Below, in pieces: positions 51,837 through 60,232 of a stretch of 63,406 nt of DNA. Position numbers and translations under genes: made by a program. Each line of letters starts with the position of its first letter. Within the stretch, counting starts at the first letter, position 1. The notes below the pieces were generated by a model. That model made no database searches. It saw only the letters and a list, made by a program, of their open reading frames with translations, and was not told where the DNA came from. This DNA comes from CAISIP01 sp038247175 (GTDB lineage: Bacteria > Pseudomonadota > Gammaproteobacteria > Burkholderiales > Burkholderiaceae_C): NCBI GenBank assembly GCA_038247175.1, contig JBBRVD010000001.1, positions 1 to 63,406 on the forward strand, read 5' to 3'.

Positions 51837-52640
51837 ATGCGGGTTCGACCCATGGCACACGCATCCATCAAGACCCCCACGACCCGTGACCCCCGGTTGC
51901 CTGTATCCGGTCCGGCTTCACCGGCAATCTGGGCGCTGGTGCCGTGCGCGGGCACGGGTTCGCGTGCCGGCGCCAGCCAACCCAAGCAGTACCAGCCGCT
52001 GGCCGGCCGGGCGCTGGTGCTCCATACACTGGCCGCATTCGCGCAAGTGTCGCGCGTGCGCCAGACGCTGGTGCTGCTGGCACCCGACGACCGGCGTTTC
52101 GCGGCACTGGCTGCCGCCGGTGGTGCCGGATGCTCCAGCGAGCCCTGCGGCGCGGCGACCCGCGCCGGCACCGTGGCCAATGGCCTGGCCGCGCTGCGCG
52201 CGCGCGGAGCCTTGGAAGACGACTGGGTTCTGGTGCACGACGCGGCGCGTTGCCTGATCACCCCGGTACTGATCGATCGTTTGATCGACACCTGCCAGGA
52301 CGACGCTGTGGGCGGCCTGCTGGCCCTGCCAGTGGCCGACACGATCAAAGTGGCGCAGGGCGATCGGGTGGCCTTGACGGTCGACCGCAGCCAGTATTGG
52401 CTCGCCCAGACACCCCAGATGTTCCGTATCGGCGGCCTGCAGCGCGCGCTGGCACACGCTGGCGATGCGGTCACCGACGAAGCCTCGGCCATCGAGTCGC
52501 TGGGCCTGGCGCCGCGACTGGTGGTGGGCGATCCGACCAATTTCAAGGTGACCGTGGCGCAGGACTTTATCGTCGCGCAGGCCATTCTGCTGGCGCGCGG
52601 CGCGCAGCGCGACCCGGAGAAGATGCATGCAGAACCCTGA
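51837..52640 (+). CDS. ispD: 2-C-methyl-D-erythritol 4-phosphate cytidylyltransferase IspD
   Basis: A 267-residue cytidylyltransferase of the MEP isoprenoid pathway. The CTP-binding loop is CAGTGSRAGASQPKQYQPL near residue 38, with WVLVHDAARCLI, the QTPQMFR block and TDEASAIE. GAGAGGGG lies about nine bases before this ATG; ATG at 51852 (MAHASIK) is an alternative that leaves the core unchanged. The proline-rich N-terminal 30 residues are not conserved in the family. It overlaps ispF by 14 bp. Confidence 0.94.
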   Translation: MRVRPMAHASIKTPTTRDPRLPVSGPASPAIWALVPCAGTGSRAGASQPKQYQPLAGRALVLHTLAAFAQVSRVRQTLVLLAPDDRRFAALAAAGGAGCSSEPCGAATRAGTVANGLAALRARGALEDDWVLVHDAARCLITPVLIDRLIDTCQDDAVGGLLALPVADTIKVAQGDRVALTVDRSQYWLAQTPQMFRIGGLQRALAHAGDAVTDEASAIESLGLAPRLVVGDPTNFKVTVAQDFIVAQAILLARGAQRDPEKMHAEP

Positions 52641-53139
52641 CCCCGCGCCGGGGCCGACGATGGTGTTTCGCGTGGGCGAGGGCTGGGACGTGCATCGCCT
52701 GGTCCCCGGCCGGCCGCTGGTCATCGGCGGCGTGTCGATACCGTTCGAGCGCGGTCTGTTGGGCCATTCCGATGCCGACGTGCTGCTCCATGCCATCACC
52801 GACGCCGTGCTCGGCGCCGCCGCACTGGGCGATATCGGTCAACATTTCCCCGACACCGACGCGCGATTCAAGGGGGCGGACTCGGCGGTGCTGCTGGCCG
52901 AGGCCACGGCGCGCGTGCGCGTGTTCGGCTGGCGTGTCGGTAATGTCGATAGCACCGTGATCGCCCAGGCGCCCAAGCTCATGCCCTGGATACCTGCCAT
53001 GCGGGTGGCCATTGCCGCGGCCATGGACTTGCAGCTGGACCAGGTCAATGTGAAGGCCAAGACGGCCGAGAAGCTCGGGGCCGTCGGGCAGGGCGAGGCC
53101 ATGGAGGCGCGAGCCGTGGTGTTGTTGCTGCGTGGCTGA
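52627..53139 (+). CDS. ispF: 2-C-methyl-D-erythritol 2,4-cyclodiphosphate synthase IspF
   Basis: A 170-residue IspF that forms the cyclic diphosphate in the MEP pathway. Zinc ligands are in GEGWDVHRLVPGRPL and GHSDADVLLHAITDAVLGA. GDIGQHFPDTD and the C-terminal VKAKTAEKLGAVGQGEAMEA complete the signature. The N-terminal dozen residues are an extension. It overlaps ispD by 14 bp, a common arrangement giving translational coupling. It is convergent with the sensor kinase gene, nine bases apart. Confidence 0.95.
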   Translation: MQNPDPAPGPTMVFRVGEGWDVHRLVPGRPLVIGGVSIPFERGLLGHSDADVLLHAITDAVLGAAALGDIGQHFPDTDARFKGADSAVLLAEATARVRVFGWRVGNVDSTVIAQAPKLMPWIPAMRVAIAAAMDLQLDQVNVKAKTAEKLGAVGQGEAMEARAVVLLLRG

Positions 53140-53148
53140 GGCCGCAGA

Positions 53149-54540
53149 TCAGCTTGCCCGGTTGAGTTCGATGCGGGCCGACAGACCGCCGGAGGCGCGA
53201 TTGCGCAACACCAGGGCGCCGCCCATGCGCTGGATGTTCTTCTCGACGATCGCCAGGCCCAGTCCCGCTCCCGTGGCGGCCGTGCGCGCGGTGTCGCCCC
53301 GGAAGAATGCCTTGGTCAGCTGTTGCAGGTTTTCCGGCGACACGCCGGGCCCATGGTCGCGCACTTCGATTGCCACCCGCGAACCCTTGGCCAGGGCCAC
53401 GATCTCGACCTCGGCGATACCGCTCGCGGCCGATCTGCCATAGCGGCTGGCGTTCTCGAGCAGGTTGGACAGCGCCCGGATCAGATCGACCTCGTCCGCC
53501 AGCACGCGCAGATCGGGCGGCACCTCGATCTGCAGCCGGATGTCGCTGGCATCCTTGAGCGCATAGACGCAGCGGTTGACCAGTTCGTACAACACGACAG
53601 GCTCGACCGCGACCTGGTCCGGCCGGGCGTAGTCGAGGAACTTGTTGATGATGGCGTTGGCCTGATCGATGTCGGCAGCCATCTGGTCGCGTGCATTGTC
53701 GTCGGCCACGCTCAGCTCGGTCTCCAGCCGCAGCCGTGCCAGCGGCGTGCGCAGGTCGTGCGAGATGCCGGCCAGCATGATGAGCCGGTCCTGCTCGATC
53801 TGGGCGAGTTTGCGCGACATCCGGTTGAACTCGATGTTGACCTCGCGGATTTCGCGGGTCGCGACAGTTTCGTCCAGGAAGCCGGCTGCGAAGTCACCTT
53901 CGCGGACCCGGCTGGCTGCCACCGACATGTCTCGCAGTGGACGGTTGATCAGGCCGGCGATCAGTGCAGCACCGGCCAGCGACAAGGCAGCAGCGATGAC
54001 CAGCCAGATGATCCAGGTCTGGCCGACCGGCGGATTGAGCCGGGCCCGGTCGGTCAGCATCCAGTAGCGGTCGTCGTCGATGGTGAAGCCGATCCACAGG
54101 CCCGGCTCGTCGTTGACGCTGCTCGCGACCACCGTGCCCGCTCCCAGCCGCGATTCCAGTTCCTGCGTCATGCGCTGGCCCAGCGCATCGTCGGGAAACG
54201 GAACGAAACGGTCATCCGGCTCGCGCGGCAGGATGCGCACCGCCTCCTGCTCGGTCATGGTCTTGATCAGCGAGACCCGTGCGATCGAGTCCGAATGGAT
54301 CAGCGCGGCCCGGCTGAGGTTGACGATGGAGGCAATCTGCTGCGCGGTCTGCGCCGCGCGCGGTTCGAGTTCAAACACCCGCAAGGTCTGCAGCCAGGCC
54401 AGGATGCTGACCAGCAACAGCGCCGCCAGCAGAAAGAATGTGCGACCGAACAGGCCGATCCCGCGCCGTATCACCGGTGCCGGCAACGATGCCGCATCCG
54501 TCAGAACAGCCGGCTCGGTGGAGACGCTGGCGCGGCGCAC
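53149..54540 (-). CDS. envZ: sensor histidine kinase, EnvZ/RisS type
   Basis: A 463-residue membrane kinase. Two transmembrane helices (about residues 28-50 and 175-197) enclose a periplasmic sensor region. A HAMP domain (NRPLRDMSVAASRVREGDF) and the phospho-acceptor GISHDLRTPLARLRLE follow. The ATPase has NLLENASRYG, DHGPGVSPE and GAGLGLAIV. The architecture and the partner encoded 29 bp upstream match EnvZ/OmpR of osmosensing, called RisS/RisA in Bordetella. The start is GTG. What the sensor detects is not known here. Confidence 0.88.
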   Translation of the reverse strand: MRRASVSTEPAVLTDAASLPAPVIRRGIGLFGRTFFLLAALLLVSILAWLQTLRVFELEPRAAQTAQQIASIVNLSRAALIHSDSIARVSLIKTMTEQEAVRILPREPDDRFVPFPDDALGQRMTQELESRLGAGTVVASSVNDEPGLWIGFTIDDDRYWMLTDRARLNPPVGQTWIIWLVIAAALSLAGAALIAGLINRPLRDMSVAASRVREGDFAAGFLDETVATREIREVNIEFNRMSRKLAQIEQDRLIMLAGISHDLRTPLARLRLETELSVADDNARDQMAADIDQANAIINKFLDYARPDQVAVEPVVLYELVNRCVYALKDASDIRLQIEVPPDLRVLADEVDLIRALSNLLENASRYGRSAASGIAEVEIVALAKGSRVAIEVRDHGPGVSPENLQQLTKAFFRGDTARTAATGAGLGLAIVEKNIQRMGGALVLRNRASGGLSARIELNRAS

Positions 54541-54569
54541 GTGATTCGGGCAGGCGCGCTCTCAGGCGA

Positions 54570-55301
54570 TCAAGCCGCACCGTCCGGCACGAAGACATAA
54601 CCCACGCCCCAGACCGTCTGGATGAAGCGTGGACTGGCCGGGTCAGCCTCGATCATCTTGCGCAGGCGAGAGATCTGAACATCCAGGCTGCGATCGAACG
54701 GCTCGAACTCTCGGCCGCGCGCGAGTTGTGCCAGCTTTTCGCGCGACATCGGCTGCCGGGGATGGCGCACCAGCGCCTTGAGCATCGCGAACTCGCCGGT
54801 GGTCAGCGGCAATTCCTGGCCTGACTTGTGCAGGCTGCGTGCACCCAGGTCGAAGCTGAACGGGCCGAACTGCACCACCTCGTTTTCGCTGGAAGGCGCC
54901 CCGGGCGCTTCAACCACCGGACGTCGCCGCAACACCGCGTTGATCCGGGCCAGCAATTCCCGCGGATTGAAGGGCTTGCCCAGATAGTCGTCCGCGCCGA
55001 CCTCCAGGCCGACGATGCGGTCCACGTCCTCGACCTTGGCGGTGAGCATGATGATGGGTGTGCGGTCGTTGGCCGCGCGCAGCCGTCGGCAAATCGACAA
55101 CCCGTCTTCGCCGGGCAACATCAGGTCCAGCACGATCAGGTCCACGGTCTCGCGCAGCACGATACGGTTCAGCGCCTTGCCGTCTTCGGCCTGGAATACC
55201 TCGAAGCCCTCTTGGCTGAGATAGCGGCGCAGCAGGTCGCGAATGCGGCTGTCGTCGTCCACCACCAGGATCTTGTCGCTACGGCTGTTGGTTTGCACCA
55301 T
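54570..55301 (-). CDS. ompR: response regulator OmpR/RisA type
   Basis: A 243-residue OmpR-family regulator. The receiver has DDD near residue 15, the phospho-acceptor aspartate in LIVLDLMLPGEDG, and the lysine in DDYLGKPFNPREL. The C-terminal winged helix shows LTTGEFAMLKALVRHPRQPM, RSLDVQISRLRKMIE and IQTVWGVGYVFVPD. AAGGAGG precedes the ATG at 55301 and fixes the start, although the frame is open further upstream. It is divergent from a small secreted protein gene, with an inverted repeat in between. Confidence 0.92.
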   Translation of the reverse strand: MVQTNSRSDKILVVDDDSRIRDLLRRYLSQEGFEVFQAEDGKALNRIVLRETVDLIVLDLMLPGEDGLSICRRLRAANDRTPIIMLTAKVEDVDRIVGLEVGADDYLGKPFNPRELLARINAVLRRRPVVEAPGAPSSENEVVQFGPFSFDLGARSLHKSGQELPLTTGEFAMLKALVRHPRQPMSREKLAQLARGREFEPFDRSLDVQISRLRKMIEADPASPRFIQTVWGVGYVFVPDGAA

Positions 55302-55316
55302 CGCCCCTCCTTGAAT

Positions 55317-55393
55317 TTGTAACAGTGGCCATTTTGAAGCCATCGACTGCTGCTGACGCGACGATTCCGCGGATGTCTGACACACTGTTACAA
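55317..55393. promoter_or_regulatory. perfect 11-bp inverted repeat in the ompR divergent promoter region
   Basis: TTGTAACAGTG at 55317-55327 and CACTGTTACAA at 55383-55393 are exact reverse complements, 55 bp apart, between the divergent ompR and small secreted protein genes. Both contain GTTACA/TGTAAC, the core seen in OmpR-type sites. They are candidates for paired OmpR/RisA binding sites that would autoregulate the operon and control the divergent genes. Confidence 0.5.
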
Positions 55394-55468
55394 CTCTGGC
55401 TGCATTGCCACATTTGCGATAAGGCGTGGCGCGGGTGCAACCCTTGCAACACCGGTTATTCTTGTGCC

Positions 55469-55756
55469 ATGGAGAAATGGTTGTTGTTGGCACTGGCCGT
55501 TGGTTCTGCGAGTGCTTCCTTGGCGCAGGGGGTGCAGCCGGTGCAGGCCAGCCAGGATCCTGGAGCGCAGACGATACGCGCACAAAAGCGCATCGAACTG
55601 CGGACCGCCTTGTCGGAGAAGCGCAATTCCAATCGGACCTCTGTGGCTGCGGAGCCTCTGCCGGCGGCCCGCCAGCTCAGCCCGAGCGAACGCGCAGAGA
55701 TGCGGGAGCAGCTGCGTCGTTACCAGCCCGAGCCGCTGCAGTGGCAGCCGCCCTGA
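55469..55756 (+). CDS. small secreted hypothetical protein
   Basis: A 95-residue protein with a probable signal peptide (MEKWLLLALAVGSASASLAQ, cleavage near residue 20). The mature part is charged and low in structure, with repeated Arg/Glu and a conserved-looking PSERAEMREQLRRY near the C-terminus, which is proline/glutamine-rich. No named domain is evident. It is divergent from ompR and lies 109 bp upstream of the SIMPL-domain gene on the same strand, so it may be an envelope component controlled by OmpR. Confidence 0.6.
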   Translation: MEKWLLLALAVGSASASLAQGVQPVQASQDPGAQTIRAQKRIELRTALSEKRNSNRTSVAAEPLPAARQLSPSERAEMREQLRRYQPEPLQWQPP

Positions 55757-55865
55757 TACGGCGCGCGATGCCCCACCGAAATGGCGGCCGTGGTCATGGA
55801 ACCGGCGGGCCGGTGACCAGCGACCCGGGCTGCGTTCCAGCGAAAACATGTCAGGGAGTCCTAAA

Positions 55866-56579
55866 GTGAAATCGAGCGTACGAATCCTGGTGGTCGGTTG
55901 CCTGGGCCTGGCGGCTTGCTGGGCGCAGGCCCAACCCATGGCCATGCAGCCGGTGCCCCAGAACCTGGTGCAGCTGACGGCCAGCGCCACGGTTGAGGTG
56001 CCCCAGGACTGGTTGACCCTGACCCTGGGCACGACACGGGAAGGCTCGGATGCGGAGGCGGTGCAGCAACAGCTCAAGCAGGCGCTGGATGCGGCGCTGG
56101 TCCAGGCGCGCGCGCGTGCCCAACCGGGCCGGCTCGATGTGCGCACCGGCAACTTCCAGCTCTCGCCCCGGTACAACCGCGAAGGTCGCATCACCGGCTG
56201 GCAAGGCAGCACGGCGCTGGTGCTCGAGGGGCGCGATTTCGGACGTATCGCGGCCTTGGCCGGCGCCATCCAGACGCTGACGATCGGCGGTGTCCAGTTC
56301 AGCCTGAGCCGGGAGGAACACAACCGGGTCGAGGCGGACGTTCAATCGGCGGCGATCGAGCGGTTCAAGGCCAAGGCGGGCGAGATCGCCAAAGGTTTCG
56401 GCTTTTCGGGTTACGGCTTGCGGGAGGTTTCCGTCAATGCGCAAGACCAGGAGTTTGCGCCGCAGCCGCGCGTGCTGGCGATGCAGTCCAAGGCCGTGTC
56501 GGCGGATGCGCCAGTGCCCCTGGAGGCGGGCAAGAGCACGGTCATGGTGATCGTTTCCGGCTCCGTGCAGCTCAAGTAG
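55866..56579 (+). CDS. SIMPL-domain (DUF541) periplasmic protein
   Basis: A 237-residue secreted protein with a signal peptide ending near AQAQP and a single SIMPL/DUF541 domain. It has LTASATVEVPQDWLTLTLGT, a helix rich in QQQLKQALDAAL, and FQLSPRY, with a GYGLREVSVN segment in the second half. Members form periplasmic oligomers (E. coli YggE, Brucella BP26); functions proposed include oxidative stress relief. I choose GTG at 55866 because AGGGAG lies seven bases upstream; ATG at 55848 has no such site. Confidence 0.82.
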   Translation: MKSSVRILVVGCLGLAACWAQAQPMAMQPVPQNLVQLTASATVEVPQDWLTLTLGTTREGSDAEAVQQQLKQALDAALVQARARAQPGRLDVRTGNFQLSPRYNREGRITGWQGSTALVLEGRDFGRIAALAGAIQTLTIGGVQFSLSREEHNRVEADVQSAAIERFKAKAGEIAKGFGFSGYGLREVSVNAQDQEFAPQPRVLAMQSKAVSADAPVPLEAGKSTVMVIVSGSVQLK

Positions 56580-56594
56580 GCGGACGGCGCGCGA

Positions 56595-57731
56595 GTGGAT
56601 ACCGTCGATGCAGTCGTCGTGGGGGCGGGTGTGGTCGGGCTTGCCGTGGCTCGGGAGTTGGCACTGCAAGGGCGCGATGTGCTGGTACTCGAGCAGGCCC
56701 GTGCGATCGGCACCGGCACCAGCTCGCGCAACAGCGAGGTGATCCACGCCGGCATCTATTACCCGCAGGGGTCGCTCAAGGCGCGCCTGTGTGTCGCGGG
56801 CAAGGAATTGCTGTATGCCTACTGCGCGCAACGCGCGATCGGCCATCGGCGCTGCGGCAAGCTGATCGTGGCCACCAGCGTCGAGCAGCTGGCGCAGCTG
56901 GAGGCGATCCGCGCCATGGCTGGGCGCAACGGCGTTACCGACCTGAAAATGCTCGATCGCGATGCCGCACGTGCATTGGAGCCGGCACTGGAGTGTGTGG
57001 GTGCGCTGCTGTCGCCGAGCACCGGCATCGTCGACAGCCACGGCTTGATGCTGGCGCTGCAGGGCGACATGGAAAACGCCGGCGGCGCGCTGGCGGTCGG
57101 TTCTGCTTTGGCGTCGGCGCGTTTTACTGCCCGGGGTATCGAGTTGCGGGCATCGGACGGAACAGAGCTGCTGGCCGCGGTGGTCGTGAACGCCGCCGGG
57201 CTGGATGCGCCGTTGCTGGCGCTGCGCTTCGACGGCCTGGCGCCCGAGCATGTTCCCACGCCGCATTACGCCAAGGGCAATTACTTCACGTTGGCCGGAC
57301 GCTCGCCGTTCGATCGCCTGATCTACCCGGTGCCGGAGGGTGCGGGCCTGGGGGTACACCTCACGATCGACCTGGGCGGCCAGGCCAAGTTCGGCCCCGA
57401 TGTGCAGTGGGTGTCGTCGCCGCAGGACCTGGTCGTGGACCCGTCACGCGGCGACGCCTTTTATGCCGAGGTCCGCAAATACTGGCCGGCGCTGCCCGAC
57501 GGAGCCTTGTTGCCGGGTTACGCCGGTATACGGCCCAAGCTGCGGCCGGCGCAGGACGGCCCTGCCGATTTCGTCATCCAGGGTCCGCGGCAGCATGGTA
57601 TTGCCGGCTTGGTGAACCTGTTCGGCATCGAGTCGCCCGGATTGACCAGCGCGCTGGCCATTGCGCAGGAGGTGGCTGCGCAACTGGCGCCCCAGGAGGT
57701 CTGTCTGCGCCTCAATGCCGACGGCTCCTAA
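56595..57731 (+). CDS. FAD-dependent oxidoreductase, L-2-hydroxyglutarate oxidase-like
   Basis: A 378-residue flavoprotein of the DAO/LhgO family. The FAD-binding VVVGAGVVGLAVARELA and LEQARAIGTGTSSRNSEVIHAGIYYP are typical of LhgO-like proteins, as are PSTGIVDSHGLMLALQGD, LVNAAGLDAP-like and GYAGIRPKL blocks. The known LhgO reaction is L-2-hydroxyglutarate to 2-oxoglutarate; other substrates are possible. The GTG start lies 15 bp after the SIMPL gene. The last four bases overlap the convergent pyrD gene. Confidence 0.85.
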   Translation: MDTVDAVVVGAGVVGLAVARELALQGRDVLVLEQARAIGTGTSSRNSEVIHAGIYYPQGSLKARLCVAGKELLYAYCAQRAIGHRRCGKLIVATSVEQLAQLEAIRAMAGRNGVTDLKMLDRDAARALEPALECVGALLSPSTGIVDSHGLMLALQGDMENAGGALAVGSALASARFTARGIELRASDGTELLAAVVVNAAGLDAPLLALRFDGLAPEHVPTPHYAKGNYFTLAGRSPFDRLIYPVPEGAGLGVHLTIDLGGQAKFGPDVQWVSSPQDLVVDPSRGDAFYAEVRKYWPALPDGALLPGYAGIRPKLRPAQDGPADFVIQGPRQHGIAGLVNLFGIESPGLTSALAIAQEVAAQLAPQEVCLRLNADGS

Positions 57732-58792
57732 GCCCGCTGCTCGGCCGGGCGGCGGGCGCGAGCGCGGATCGCAGCGGCGGCCTGCTGCGCCAGCGCAGGA
57801 CCCTGGTAGATCAGGCCAGTGTAGATCTGGACCAGATCCGCGCCGGCGGCTATCTTGCCCACGGCGTCGTCGGCACTGAGGATGCCACCCACGCCGATGA
57901 TCGGGAATGCGGGGCCCAGGGCCGCACGCAACAGCCGGATCACGCGGTTGCTGGCTTCGTACACCGGCGCGCCGGAAAGGCCACCGGTTTCCTGCGCGTG
58001 GGGCAGGTGGGCGACCGCCGCACGCTCGACCGTGGTGTTGGTGGCGATCACGCCATCCATCGCGTGCTGCTGCAAGGCGCGGGCGATACCCGCCACCTGC
58101 GCTTCGTCCAGATCCGGCGCGACCTTGACGAACAGCGGCACGTCGCGCCCGTGGCTCTGGCGCAACTGCCCGCGCCGCGCCTGCAAGGCTCCCAGCAGCG
58201 CATCGAGTGCGGCGTCGCTTTGCAGTTCACGCAGGTTGCGGGTGTTCGGGCTGGAGATGTTGACGGCGACATAGTCTGCATGCGCAAACACGCCGTCGAG
58301 ACAGGCAAGGTAGTCCTGCGCCGCCGCCGCGATCGGCGTGCTCGCATTCTTCCCGATGTTCAGGCCCAGGATCCGGCCCCGGGCGCGGAACGACGATTGC
58401 CGCACGTTGGACACAAAGGCGTCCAGACCTTCGTTGTTGAAGCCGAGCCGATTGATCAGCGCCTGCGCCTGTGGCAGGCGGAACATGCGCGGCTTGGGGT
58501 TGCCGGGCTGGGCCTTGGGCGTCACGGTGCCGACCTCGACAAAGCCGAATCCCATCGATCCGAGTGCATCAATGCAGCGCGCATTCTTGTCCAAGCCTGC
58601 CGCCAGTCCGACCCGGTTCGGAAATCGCAGGCCCGCCAGCTGCACTGGATCTTCGATCATGTCGGCGCAGTAAGCCCAACCCAGTGGCGTACGTTGGCTG
58701 CGGGCCAGCGCCGCGAGCGTGAGTTCGTGGGCGGTCTCGGGATCCAGGCCGAACAGGAAGGGGCGGGCCAGGGCGTAAGGAATCAGCGGCAT
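57728..58792 (-). CDS. pyrD: dihydroorotate dehydrogenase (quinone), class 2
   Basis: A 354-residue class 2 DHODH, a membrane-associated flavoenzyme of pyrimidine synthesis that passes electrons to quinone. The N-terminal amphipathic helix (MPLIPYALARPFLFGLDPE) is the membrane/quinone module. FMN-site blocks are GLAAGLDKNARCIDA, VGTVTPKAQPGNPKPR, the catalytic serine in YVAVNISSPNTRNLR, TNTT, and GVGGILSADDA. It is divergent from rpiA with 65 bp between starts. A longer N-terminus up to 58867 would overlap rpiA and is rejected. Confidence 0.95.
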   Translation of the reverse strand: MPLIPYALARPFLFGLDPETAHELTLAALARSQRTPLGWAYCADMIEDPVQLAGLRFPNRVGLAAGLDKNARCIDALGSMGFGFVEVGTVTPKAQPGNPKPRMFRLPQAQALINRLGFNNEGLDAFVSNVRQSSFRARGRILGLNIGKNASTPIAAAAQDYLACLDGVFAHADYVAVNISSPNTRNLRELQSDAALDALLGALQARRGQLRQSHGRDVPLFVKVAPDLDEAQVAGIARALQQHAMDGVIATNTTVERAAVAHLPHAQETGGLSGAPVYEASNRVIRLLRAALGPAFPIIGVGGILSADDAVGKIAAGADLVQIYTGLIYQGPALAQQAAAAIRARARRPAEQRA

Positions 58793-58857
58793 TGGATAAT
58801 TCGGAGTTGACCCTCCATTGTCCCAAACCGTGGCGGCGTCAGCCGCAGGAAAACCGC

Positions 58858-59541
58858 ATGCCATCACAAGACGAACTCAAGGCCATGGTCGGCCAGGCCG
58901 CATTGCACTATGTCGTGCCGGGCGAAATCGTCGGTGTCGGCACCGGCTCGACCGTCAACAAGTTCATCGACGCGTTGGCTGGCGTCAAGGCGTCCATCCG
59001 GGGTGCGGTCTCGAGTTCCCAGGCCAGCAGTGAGCGACTGCGGGCGGCTGGCATACCGGTGTTCGACTGCAACGAGGTCGAGACCTTGTCGGTCTATGTC
59101 GATGGCGCCGACGAGATTGACGCCCTCGGCTTCATGATCAAGGGTGGCGGCGCAGCGTTGACGCGCGAGAAGATCGTAGCCGCGCAGTCGCGGCGCTTCG
59201 TGTGTATCGCCGACGCGTCGAAACTGGTGCAAACGCTCGGCGCGTTCCCGCTGCCGGTCGAAGTCGTCCCGATGGCCAGCGCCCGCATTGCTCGCCAGTT
59301 TGCGGCGCTGGGTGGAACCGCACGCCTGCGCATGGCGGGTAGCCAGCCTTTTCTGACCGACAACGGCCAGCAGATTCTTGACGTCAGCGGCCTGTCGATC
59401 GCCGATCCGCTGCAGTTCGAGAGCAGCGTCAACCAGTGGCCCGGTGTCGTCACGGTCGGCGTGTTCGCACACCAGAAGGCGCAGGTGTGCCTCCTGGGGA
59501 CTGCCGCGGGCGTGAAGACCCTGGCCTTCGACGCCGCCTGA
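58858..59541 (+). CDS. rpiA: ribose-5-phosphate isomerase A
   Basis: A 227-residue RpiA of the pentose phosphate pathway that interconverts ribose 5-phosphate and ribulose 5-phosphate. The phosphate-binding GVGTGSTVNKFIDAL, the catalytic YVDGADEID and KGGGAALTREKIVA, and the C-terminal VGVFAHQKAQVCLLGTA are conserved. AGGA lies eight bases before the ATG. Its promoter region is shared with divergent pyrD. It is convergent with the glutaredoxin-domain gene. Confidence 0.95.
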   Translation: MPSQDELKAMVGQAALHYVVPGEIVGVGTGSTVNKFIDALAGVKASIRGAVSSSQASSERLRAAGIPVFDCNEVETLSVYVDGADEIDALGFMIKGGGAALTREKIVAAQSRRFVCIADASKLVQTLGAFPLPVEVVPMASARIARQFAALGGTARLRMAGSQPFLTDNGQQILDVSGLSIADPLQFESSVNQWPGVVTVGVFAHQKAQVCLLGTAAGVKTLAFDAA

Positions 59542-59562
59542 CAGCGGCTCTCGGTGCCCGGA

Positions 59563-60228
59563 TCAGAACTTGATACCGGCCGGATTGGTGGGCGACGGGC
59601 CCGGCGCGGGCGTAGCCGATGCCGCTGCGGAGGGTTCCTCTTCCGGCTCGCCCGTCTGGGCGGTTTCTGGTTGTGGCGTGATTTTTTGCGCGCTCACCAG
59701 CGGCCTGGGCGCTGGCTGGCGGAAGTTGGCTGGCAACTGCGAGGTGACAGGGTAATTGGCTGCGTTCAGGAACTGGCTCCACTCCGCCTCGGAATACCCC
59801 TTGATTCTTTGTCCTCCGATGGTCAGGTACGGCAATGATTTGTCGCCACTGAGGCGCTGCAGGGCTTCGATATCCTCATTGCTGGCGATCGCGTATTCGG
59901 TGTAGGGGATACCGCGTCCCTGCAGCATCAATCGCCCGGCGTTGCAGGGCACGCAGCCAGCGCCAGAATACAACGTGACCGGAAAACGCGTCACGACCTG
60001 GCGCAGTTCGTAGGGCAGGTTGCCATTCTGCGGATTGGCGTCCACCGGCCTGCCTGCGGCGCTTCGTGCCGTCACGTTGGTTGTTGCCGCGGCGGGGGGT
60101 TTGTCGGAAAACGTCACCCTGCCATCGGGTCCGACGATGCGATAAACGGTCTGGGACTGCGCCCCGGCCGCGCCAAGCAACAGCGCAGTCACCGTGCAAA
60201 CTGCCCAAGCCAGCTTCAGGTACTTCAT
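59563..60228 (-). CDS. secreted DUF4124-glutaredoxin fusion protein
   Basis: A 221-residue exported protein. A signal peptide (VCTVTALLLGAAGAQSQ) is followed by a DUF4124 module (VYRIVGPDGRVTFSDKPP, about residues 28-47). A glutaredoxin domain (PVTLYSGAGCVPCNAGRLML with a CVPC redox site, KSLPYLTIGG, GYSEAEWSQFL) and a proline-rich tail follow. The pairing suggests a periplasmic thiol redox role. It starts four bases after the oligopeptidase stop, so folD-prlC-this gene probably form one transcript. Confidence 0.83.
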   Translation of the reverse strand: MKYLKLAWAVCTVTALLLGAAGAQSQTVYRIVGPDGRVTFSDKPPAAATTNVTARSAAGRPVDANPQNGNLPYELRQVVTRFPVTLYSGAGCVPCNAGRLMLQGRGIPYTEYAIASNEDIEALQRLSGDKSLPYLTIGGQRIKGYSEAEWSQFLNAANYPVTSQLPANFRQPAPRPLVSAQKITPQPETAQTGEPEEEPSAAASATPAPGPSPTNPAGIKF

Positions 60229-60232
60229 ATCG

